DNA of 53,981 bases, taken from contig JAHHQX010000013.1 in the NCBI GenBank assembly GCA_020026155.1, positions 1-53,981 of the forward strand, read 5' to 3'. Numbering within the stretch: the stretch's first letter is position 1; each line of letters starts with the position of its first letter. Shown piece after piece: positions 1 through 7,349 of this stretch. The notes beneath the pieces are model-generated. The model was not told where the DNA came from. It saw only the letters and a list, made by a program, of their open reading frames with translations, and searched no databases. This DNA is from Actinobacillus sp. (GTDB taxonomy: Bacteria > Pseudomonadota > Gammaproteobacteria > Enterobacterales > Pasteurellaceae). The position numbers were made by a program, and so were the translations under genes.

Positions 1-480
1 AAGGTACGCTCACTTTAACAAGTGGCGATGGAACAACCACCACAATAACTGGTGTGGATAATACCTTTGTTAATAAAGCAACCCTTGGCTCAGATAACAA
101 ACTCAGCCTAGATTATAACAATGGACAAACACCGTTAAGTGTTGATCTAAGTGGCTTAAAAGCTCATATGACTGCAGGTACTAACACAACTTTAGAAGGT
201 GACGGTACTGCAACAAGCCCATACAAAGTCAATGTTGCTGATATGCACGTGAAATCAGGTGCAATGGCGTACGATAATAAAGGTCAAGGTACGCTCACTT
301 TAACAAGTGGCGATGGAACAACCACCACAATAACTGGTGTGGATAATACCTTTGTTAATAAAGCAACCCTTGGCTCAGATAACAAACTCAGCCTAGATTA
401 TAACAATGGACAAACACCGTTAAGTGTTGATCTAAGTGGCTTAAAAGCTCATATGACTGCAGGTACTAACACAACTTTAA
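1..480 (+). repeat. 285-bp tandem repeat in the adhesin gene
   Basis: Positions 1-195 and 286-480 carry the same sequence at a period of 285 bp (95 codons). The copies diverge only near the end of the second one, where Thr-Gly replaces Glu-Gly around 480. The array runs off the window start, so the total copy number is unknown. The period is a multiple of three, so gain or loss of units keeps the frame. Confidence 0.9.
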
Positions 481-3400
481 CTGGTGATGGTACGAAAGAT
501 AATCCATTTATAGTGAATGTTGCGACGACACCACTAATTATTTCAAATGGTAAAGTCATGACTCCAGCGACGACTGACGCGGGTAAACTTGCGACAGCGG
601 GTGATATTGCAAAAGCCTTAAATGGTGTTGGTTTCAATATTGAAGGTAATGGCACATCTCCTGAATTTATCTCAAGTGGTGCGACAGTTAACTTCGTAAA
701 TGGTAATGCGACGACTGCGACAGTATCCAAAGAAGGTAAAACACCAACAGTGAAATATGATGTCAATGTTGATGGTTCAACGATTAAAATTGTTGGAAAT
801 AAATTAACGGCGACTGTTAATGCGGGTAATTTAGACCTAAGTTATAAAGCTAATGCAGATAAAACAAGCCAATCTGTATCGCTTTCTGAAGGCTTAGACT
901 TTATGAATGGTGCCAATACCACTGCGAAAGTTGAAGCAGATGGTAAGGTTACTTATAGCGTTAATCCAGCCTTAACCAATATTAAGAGCATTAGTAATGG
1001 CACTGACGGTAAAGGTGCAACGATTACGCTTGGTGATACAAGTAAAACCGTAGATGTTGGCGGAAGCCGTATTACTGGAGTAGGTACACCAACCTCTGGT
1101 GCAGATGCGGTAAATAAAAATTATGTAGATGGGCAAACCTTCGGGCTTACTGGGGATAGTGGTAATAAGGCAACAGCTAAACTTAACAACACTATCGCTG
1201 TGACTGGTACAAAAGATGATAACGGCATTGGTATTCAAACTACCGCAAGCGGTACTCGTTTAACTGTCGGTTTAACTGATGCAACGCAAAAAGCGATAGC
1301 GAACGGACAAAAACATACCCAAGTGTTGAAAGGGGCGAATGTCACAAGTATTTCGGCAGGTACTGCAAAAGATGGTTCACCAACATATACCGTCAACGTT
1401 GATGATATGCGCGTGAAATCTGGTACCGTATCTTATAGTACAGATGGTACAGGCACAGCGACTTTACAAATGGACGGTACGCACACTGCAACCATTACGG
1501 GACTAAAAGACACGTATGTAAATGGTGCAACCTTCGATACTTCAAAAGATGAACTCACCTTAAATCATAATGATGGTAAAAACCCTGTTACTGTTGACTT
1601 AAGTGGCTTAAAAGCACATATGATTGCGGGTACCAATACGAAATTAGAGGGCGATGGAACCGCGAAAACTCCATATAAAGTTAGTGTGGCCGACATGCGT
1701 GTACAATCCGGTGAAATAACCTATGGACCGAATGGAGTAGGTGGCGAAAAACTTACTATGGGTGACGGTACTATCGCGACGATAAATGGGTTAAAAAATA
1801 CTTATATTAACGGCGGTACTTTTGATACAACTAACGACAAACTTACTTTGACACATAACGGTGGTGAAAATCCAGTTACAGTAGATCTAAGTGGCTTAAA
1901 AGCCCATATGGCTAATGGCACGGATACCACTGTTACTGGTGAGGGAACAGAAGCGAAACCATTTGTTGTGAATGTTACGACGACACCGCTAACTGTTTCA
2001 AACGGTAAGGTAACAGCGCCGACAACAGCAGATGCAGGCAAACTTGCGACAGCGGGTGATATTGCAAAAGCCTTAAATGGTGTTGGTTTCAATATTGAAG
2101 GTAATGGCACATCTCCTGAATTTATCTCAAGTGGTGCGACAGTTAACTTCGTAAATGGTAATGCGACGACTGCGACAGTATCCAAAGAAGGTAAAACACC
2201 AACAGTGAAATATGATGTCAATGTTGATGGTTCAACGATTAAAATTGTTGGAAATAAATTAACGGCGACTGTTAATGCGGGTAATTTAGACCTAAGTTAT
2301 AAAGCTAATGCAGATAAAACAAGCCAATCTGTATCGCTTTCTGAAGGCTTAGACTTTATGAATGGTGCCAATACCACTGCGAAAGTTGAAGCAGATGGTA
2401 AGGTTACTTATAGCGTTAATCCAGCCTTAACCAATATTAAGAGCATTAGTAATGGCACTGACGGTAAAGGTGCAACGATTACGCTTGGCAGTACAGAGAA
2501 AACCGTTGATGTCGGTGGAAGTCGTATCACCAATGTAGGTACACCAACATCCCCTACAGATGCCGTAAATAAAGGTTATGTAGATGGACAAACTTTTGGG
2601 CTTAGTGGCGATAGTGGTAAAGCGACAACCCAACTTAATAAAACTATCGCGGTAACTGGCGTGAAAGACAATAGTGGTGTTGGTATCCAAACCACTGCAA
2701 GCGGTACGGGTTTAACCATTGGTTTAACTGAAGCGACTCAAAAAGCGATAGCAGATGGTCAAAAACATACCCAAGTATTGAAAGGGGCGAATGTTACCAG
2801 TGTTACTGCAGGTACAACGCAAGATGGTGCACCAACATATACTGTTAACGTTGCTGATATGCGAGTTAAGTCAGGCGAAGTCACTTATGGACCTAATGGC
2901 GTAGGCAGTGAAAAACTTACTATGGGTGATGGTACTGTTACAACGATAAATGGTTTAAAAAATACCTATGTTAGTGGTGCTACTTTTGATACTACGAATG
3001 ACAAACTTACGTTGACACATAATGGTGGCGAAAATCCAGTTACCGTAGATTTAAGTGGCTTAAAAGCCCATATGGCTAATGGCACGGATACCACTGTTAC
3101 TGGTGAGGGAACAGAAGCGAAACCATTTGTTGTGAATGTTACGACGACACCGCTAACTGTTTCAAACGGTAAGGTAACAGCGCCGACAACAGCAGATGCA
3201 GGCAAACTTGCGACAGCGGGTGATATTGCAAAAGCCTTAAATGGTGTTGGTTTCAATATTGAAGGTAATGGCACATCTCCTGAATTTATCTCAAGTGGTG
3301 CGACAGTTAACTTCGTAAATGGTAATGCGACGACTGCGACAGTATCCAAAGAAGGTAAAACACCAACAGTGAAATATGATGTCAATGTTGATGGTTCAAC

Positions 3401-6400
3401 GATTAAAATTGTTGGAAATAAATTAACGGCGACTGTTAATGCGGGTAATTTAGACCTAAGTTATAAAGCTAATGCAGATAAAACAAGCCAATCTGTATCG
3501 CTTTCTGAAGGCTTAGACTTTATGAATGGTGCCAATACCACTGCGAAAGTTGAAGCAGATGGTAAGGTTACTTATAGCGTTAATCCAGCCTTAACCAATA
3601 TTAAGAGCATTAGTAATGGCACTGACGGTAAAGGTGCAACGATTACGCTTGGCAGTACAGAGAAAACCGTTGATGTCGGTGGAAGTCGTATCACCAATGT
3701 AGGTACACCAACATCCCCTACAGATGCCGTAAATAAAGGTTATGTAGATGGACAAACTTTTGGGCTTAGTGGCGATAGTGGTAAAGCGACAACCCAACTT
3801 AATAAAACTATCGCGGTAACTGGCGTGAAAGACAATAGTGGTGTTGGTATCCAAACCACTGCAAGCGGTACGGGTTTAACCATTGGTTTAACTGAAGCGA
3901 CTCAAAAAGCGATAGCAGATGGTCAAAAACATACCCAAGTATTGAAAGGGGCGAATGTTACCAGTGTTACTGCGGCTAAAGCAGACAATGGTGCGCCGAC
4001 ATATACCGTTAACGTTGATGATATGCGCGTGAAATCAGGTACCGTATCTTATAGTACAAATGGTGCAGGTACAGCGACTCTACAAATGGACGGTACGCAC
4101 ACTGCAACCATTACGGGACTAAAAGACACTTATGTGAATGGTGGTAGTTTCAATCCTGAAAATGATACTTTAACTTTAACGCATAACGACAACAGTAGCC
4201 CTGTTGCCATCAATTTAAGTGGTTTACGCATTAATATTGTGAATGGTGACAGTACGACGGTTGAAGGTAATGGTTCCGCAAACGATCCATATCGTATCAA
4301 TATCACCACAGGTGATGTAACGATAACGCCTGATGGAAAAGCTAAAGGTCCATCAACATTATCGCCAGATCAAATTAAGACATTAAAAGATAATTTGAAT
4401 AAAGCGTATGGTGGTGTGACGAGTGCTGAAAACGCTTTGAATAGTGCCAATAAAGCTCTCGCTGGTGCGAAAACACCTGCTGAAAAACAACAGGCACAAG
4501 CGAAAGTGACGGCAGCTCAGAATGCGTTAAAAGCAGCCCAAGATGCATTAACTAAAGCACAAAATGCCTACAATGGTGCTGGACTTAATAAAGTTGCGAC
4601 AGCACAAAGCGTTGCAGATGCGATAAATCATAGCGGTTTTAATGTACAAGCTGCTGCAAATGGTGGTGAGTTAATAGGTTCTGCGAATAAAACTATTGTT
4701 CATAATGGCGATTTAGTGAAATTTGAAGCAGGTAAAAATCTTCAAATCCAACAAGATGGTCAAAACTTTACCTATTCACTTAATCCGAAGATTGAAGTTC
4801 AACAAGTGACAGTTAAGGGAACGGATCCAAATGATAAAGGCGTTACGATTACCAGTGGTGTGGGCAGTGATAAAACACCAACTTTACAGTTAGGTAGTCA
4901 AAATAAACCAGTTCGCATTGCGAATGTTGCCGATGGTACAGCCCCGAATGATGCGGTTAACCATAAACAACTTGAACAAGTTGCAGCGGGTATAACGAAT
5001 AAAGCAATTAATTTTGGTGGTGATAGCGGTCAACCTGTCTCCACAAAATTAGGCGATACACTTAATATTCAAGGTGGTGTTACAGATCCGGCTAAATTAA
5101 CAGACGGCAATATTGGTGTTGTAACGGATCCTACAACGCATAGTTTGAAAGTGAAATTGGCGAAAGATCTCAAAGATCTCGGTTCTGTACAGCTTACTGA
5201 TGCGAAAGGTAAACCGAATATCAAACTTGATGGACAAAGCGGTACGATTACTGGATTAACAAATTCGAAATTTGATCCAAATAATATTAATCCAAGTCGT
5301 GCGGCCACTGAAGGTGAGGTAAATGATGTTTACAATGCAGCTAAAGTGAAAACAAAAGTAACTGCTGGAAAAGGTGGCGTCATCGTTAACAATATTGGCA
5401 CTGACAAAGCACCAAATTATCAAATCAGTATTGATCCTAACCAAATCGCACAAGGAACAAATATTCACTATCGTGCTAATGGTGGGGCTGTACAAAGTGT
5501 AAGTTTAGACACTGGCTTTAACTTTACTAATGGTACGAATACAACAGCGACTGTCGGTAAAGATGGTAATGTTACTTACAATGTTAATCCTGATCTGAGT
5601 GGTATTAACAGTATCAGTAATGGTACAGCAGGTACTGGTGCGAAAATTACTTTAGATAAAGGTGATAAGAATATTAATGTTAATGGCGGCAAAGTAACGG
5701 GGGTTGCAGACGGTACCGTATCCCCTGATTCAACTGATGCAGTTAACGGTAAACAACTTTACCAAACTCAACAACAGGTGGATGCGAATAAGAAAGCCAT
5801 TGCAGCTAATACACAACGTATTGCAGATAATGCGGGTAATATTGCAGCCAACAAACAAAGTATTGCCCAAAATACCCAAAAAATTGCAGATAATGGCAAC
5901 AAGATCGCTCAAAATACCCAACAAATTGATCAGGTGAAAAATCACATTGATCAAGTGTCAGGTGATATCGATAAGAATAGCCAAGCGATTAAAAAAGGTC
6001 TAAATGTAGCAGGTAATACTGGAAGTGGTAACCAAACTTTAGGTAGCACCGTTAATGTTGTAGGCTCTGCTAAAGCACAAGGTAGCACTTATTCGAGCGA
6101 CAATATCACTACGACTTATACGCAAGACAAAGATGGTAATGGCACTGTAAAAGTGGAAATGAAAGAAAAACCAACTTTCAAAGGCATAGAAGTAACGGAT
6201 AGTCAAGGCAACAATAAAGTAAGCATCAACACAACGTCAACGCACTACCAAGGCGATAAAGGCTCCGTACCAACTGTATCCTTGAGCGGCGGTACAGGTA
6301 AAAATGGTAAGGCAGTACCTGTTCGTATTGAACATGTCGCGGATGGGGTTCGCGATGATGATGCAGCCAATATGGGACAAGTACGTCGCTTAGCGCAAGG

Positions 6401-6683
6401 GGTGAGCAGTGGCTTTACGAAATTAAGCGAACATGTTAATGATGTTGATAAACATGCTCGTGCTGGTATCGCTTCTGCGGGTGCAATTGCGACTTTACCG
6501 CAAGCCATTTATGCAGGACGTTCACAAGTTGCGGCAGCGGTTACACAATATCGTGGACAGTCTGCATTAGCTATCGGTTATTCAACTGTATCTGACAATA
6601 GTAAATGGACAGTACGTTTTACTGGCTCCACTAATACTCAAAAAGACACCATGGTTGGTGTTGGGGCAGGTTATAGTTGGTAA
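1..6683 (+). CDS. Trimeric autotransporter adhesin (YadA/Hia type), 5' end outside the window
   Basis: The reading frame is open from the first bases, so about 2,226 residues of a longer protein are visible. An apparent GTG start at 54 is internal. The family forms homotrimeric outer-membrane adhesins: the C-terminal anchor makes a beta-barrel and the long passenger binds host surfaces. The passenger is made of Gly/Thr/Asn-rich head and connector modules with neck-like motifs (DAVNKNYV near 1108, DAVNHKQL near 4953, DAVNGKQL near 5739). A coiled-coil stalk with regular Ile/Asn heptads follows at about 5760-5960. The last 90 or so residues are a YadA-type anchor ending in the aromatic residues YSW, as expected for BAM-dependent insertion. 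The interior holds long DNA-identical repeats listed separately. The ligand and the N-terminal signal cannot be seen. A terminator follows at 6706. Confidence 0.95.
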   Translation, partial: GTLTLTSGDGTTTTITGVDNTFVNKATLGSDNKLSLDYNNGQTPLSVDLSGLKAHMTAGTNTTLEGDGTATSPYKVNVADMHVKSGAMAYDNKGQGTLTLTSGDGTTTTITGVDNTFVNKATLGSDNKLSLDYNNGQTPLSVDLSGLKAHMTAGTNTTLTGDGTKDNPFIVNVATTPLIISNGKVMTPATTDAGKLATAGDIAKALNGVGFNIEGNGTSPEFISSGATVNFVNGNATTATVSKEGKTPTVKYDVNVDGSTIKIVGNKLTATVNAGNLDLSYKANADKTSQSVSLSEGLDFMNGANTTAKVEADGKVTYSVNPALTNIKSISNGTDGKGATITLGDTSKTVDVGGSRITGVGTPTSGADAVNKNYVDGQTFGLTGDSGNKATAKLNNTIAVTGTKDDNGIGIQTTASGTRLTVGLTDATQKAIANGQKHTQVLKGANVTSISAGTAKDGSPTYTVNVDDMRVKSGTVSYSTDGTGTATLQMDGTHTATITGLKDTYVNGATFDTSKDELTLNHNDGKNPVTVDLSGLKAHMIAGTNTKLEGDGTAKTPYKVSVADMRVQSGEITYGPNGVGGEKLTMGDGTIATINGLKNTYINGGTFDTTNDKLTLTHNGGENPVTVDLSGLKAHMANGTDTTVTGEGTEAKPFVVNVTTTPLTVSNGKVTAPTTADAGKLATAGDIAKALNGVGFNIEGNGTSPEFISSGATVNFVNGNATTATVSKEGKTPTVKYDVNVDGSTIKIVGNKLTATVNAGNLDLSYKANADKTSQSVSLSEGLDFMNGANTTAKVEADGKVTYSVNPALTNIKSISNGTDGKGATITLGSTEKTVDVGGSRITNVGTPTSPTDAVNKGYVDGQTFGLSGDSGKATTQLNKTIAVTGVKDNSGVGIQTTASGTGLTIGLTEATQKAIADGQKHTQVLKGANVTSVTAGTTQDGAPTYTVNVADMRVKSGEVTYGPNGVGSEKLTMGDGTVTTINGLKNTYVSGATFDTTNDKLTLTHNGGENPVTVDLSGLKAHMANGTDTTVTGEGTEAKPFVVNVTTTPLTVSNGKVTAPTTADAGKLATAGDIAKALNGVGFNIEGNGTSPEFISSGATVNFVNGNATTATVSKEGKTPTVKYDVNVDGSTIKIVGNKLTATVNAGNLDLSYKANADKTSQSVSLSEGLDFMNGANTTAKVEADGKVTYSVNPALTNIKSISNGTDGKGATITLGSTEKTVDVGGSRITNVGTPTSPTDAVNKGYVDGQTFGLSGDSGKATTQLNKTIAVTGVKDNSGVGIQTTASGTGLTIGLTEATQKAIADGQKHTQVLKGANVTSVTAAKADNGAPTYTVNVDDMRVKSGTVSYSTNGAGTATLQMDGTHTATITGLKDTYVNGGSFNPENDTLTLTHNDNSSPVAINLSGLRINIVNGDSTTVEGNGSANDPYRINITTGDVTITPDGKAKGPSTLSPDQIKTLKDNLNKAYGGVTSAENALNSANKALAGAKTPAEKQQAQAKVTAAQNALKAAQDALTKAQNAYNGAGLNKVATAQSVADAINHSGFNVQAAANGGELIGSANKTIVHNGDLVKFEAGKNLQIQQDGQNFTYSLNPKIEVQQVTVKGTDPNDKGVTITSGVGSDKTPTLQLGSQNKPVRIANVADGTAPNDAVNHKQLEQVAAGITNKAINFGGDSGQPVSTKLGDTLNIQGGVTDPAKLTDGNIGVVTDPTTHSLKVKLAKDLKDLGSVQLTDAKGKPNIKLDGQSGTITGLTNSKFDPNNINPSRAATEGEVNDVYNAAKVKTKVTAGKGGVIVNNIGTDKAPNYQISIDPNQIAQGTNIHYRANGGAVQSVSLDTGFNFTNGTNTTATVGKDGNVTYNVNPDLSGINSISNGTAGTGAKITLDKGDKNINVNGGKVTGVADGTVSPDSTDAVNGKQLYQTQQQVDANKKAIAANTQRIADNAGNIAANKQSIAQNTQKIADNGNKIAQNTQQIDQVKNHIDQVSGDIDKNSQAIKKGLNVAGNTGSGNQTLGSTVNVVGSAKAQGSTYSSDNITTTYTQDKDGNGTVKVEMKEKPTFKGIEVTDSQGNNKVSINTTSTHYQGDKGSVPTVSLSGGTGKNGKAVPVRIEHVADGVRDDDAANMGQVRRLAQGVSSGFTKLSEHVNDVDKHARAGIASAGAIATLPQAIYAGRSQVAAAVTQYRGQSALAIGYSTVSDNSKWTVRFTGSTNTQKDTMVGVGAGYSW
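1888..3973 (+). repeat. 1164-bp near-perfect duplication in the adhesin gene
   Basis: The segment 1888-2809 recurs at 3052-3973 with a period of 1164 bp (388 codons) and looks identical base for base over about 920 bp. A third, shorter copy of its core lies at 585-1034, matching 2040-2489 and 3204-3653. Synonymous sites are unchanged, which points to recent duplication or gene conversion rather than old domain repetition. Confidence 0.9.
4370..4600 (+). other. Alanine/glutamine-rich coiled-coil insert in the adhesin passenger
   Basis: This part of the adhesin changes from Gly/Thr/Asn-rich beta modules to a segment rich in Ala, Lys, Gln and Asn with heptad-like spacing (SANKALAGAKTPAEKQQAQ and following, then repeats of AQNALKAA/ AQDALTKA type). 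It looks like a helical stalk section placed between head-like domains, well upstream of the membrane-proximal stalk. Confidence 0.65.
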
Positions 6684-6705
6684 AATAACTGTCTAGTAAA
6701 AGATA

Positions 6706-6735
6706 AAAACGCATCTCATTGGGATGCGTTTTTTA
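6706..6735 (+). terminator. Rho-independent terminator of the adhesin gene
   Basis: The hairpin arms AACGCATC and GATGCGTT are followed by a T-run, 22 nt after the adhesin stop codon. Confidence 0.85.
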
Positions 6736-6736
6736 T

Positions 6737-6765
6737 ATAAATTTTTCCGAAAATCGGGGCGTGAT
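6737..6765 (+). repeat. Dispersed 29-bp 3'-of-gene element, copy 1
   Basis: This is ATAAATTTTTC followed by the core CGAAAATCGGGGCGTGAT. It lies downstream of the adhesin terminator and in the adhesin's orientation. Its core forms a small hairpin with arms CCG and CGG. Confidence 0.75.
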
Positions 6766-6805
6766 ACATAAATTTTAAAATTTTTCTAAAAACTGCGAGT
6801 AGCAT

Positions 6806-6834
6806 TTTATTTTTTATGACTTTTTCGCTAGAAT
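6806..6834 (+). promoter_or_regulatory. Possible holC-valS promoter
   Basis: A TAGAAT -10 lies at 6829-6834 with a weak TTTATT -35 at 6806-6811 and a 17-nt spacer. This is about 40 nt before holC and is the only reasonable match between the adhesin terminator and holC. Confidence 0.35.
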
Positions 6835-6874
6835 TACCCCCTTTATATATTTCTTAATCAATGCAGAGTCTTTT

Positions 6875-7315
6875 ATGCCACAAGCACAATTTTATTTAAT
6901 TCAAGAAGCCGTTCCTGAGAATGATGAGCTTTCACTCGTAGAGAATAAAGCTTGTGATTTAGCTACCTCTTATTTTCGTGCTGGGAAAAAAGTTCTCCTG
7001 TGGTGTGAGAATAAAGAGCAGGCAGAACGGTTAGATGATGCACTTTGGCAACGAGATGGAAATGCTTTTGTTCCACATAATCTTGCAGGAGAAATAACTA
7101 AAATCCCTACTCCAGTAGAACTCGCCTGGGCAGGGAAACGCAATAGTCAACGCCGAGATGTCATAATTAATTTAAGTGTACAGGTACCTGAATTTATCAA
7201 TAGTTTCAACCATGCTATTGACTTTGTACCTCTTGATGAGGCTGAGAAAGTGTTAGCTCGAGAACGCTATAAATATTATCGTCAATTAGGTTGGCAATTA
7301 AAGATGGAACAATAA
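6875..7315 (+). CDS. holC: DNA polymerase III subunit chi
   Basis: HolC (chi) is a clamp-loader accessory subunit. It pairs with psi (HolD) and contacts single-strand binding protein, helping the polymerase III holoenzyme move from primase to clamp loading. The 146-residue protein matches the family length (about 147). It has the typical pattern with YFRAGKKVLLWCENKEQAERLD near residues 33-54 and the chi C-terminal part with the sequence RYKYYRQLGW. It sits 34 nt upstream of valS, the conserved holC-valS pair of gammaproteobacteria, and the two are probably cotranscribed. The ribosome-binding site is weak. Confidence 0.93.
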   Translation: MPQAQFYLIQEAVPENDELSLVENKACDLATSYFRAGKKVLLWCENKEQAERLDDALWQRDGNAFVPHNLAGEITKIPTPVELAWAGKRNSQRRDVIINLSVQVPEFINSFNHAIDFVPLDEAEKVLARERYKYYRQLGWQLKMEQ

Positions 7316-7349
7316 TAAACGCTAGAATTCAATCAACAGAGAAAAACAG

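Noticed and set aside
449..3854. Open frames on the minus strand inside the adhesin gene (449-766, 972-1238, 1802-2221, 2427-2690, 2966-3385, 3591-3854)
   Set aside because: They recur only because the plus-strand gene is repetitive and low in stop-generating codons. They have no ribosome-binding sites or family resemblance and lie wholly inside a confident CDS.
1..4000. Possible CRISPR or phase-variable short repeats
   Set aside because: The repeats are long coding units without spacers, and no mono- to pentanucleotide tract suitable for slipped-strand phase variation is present in or before the visible part of the gene.
5704..5937. 77-residue plus-strand frame in the stalk region of the adhesin
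   Set aside because: It is an out-of-frame reading of the Asn/Ile-rich stalk repeats, with no independent start signal.
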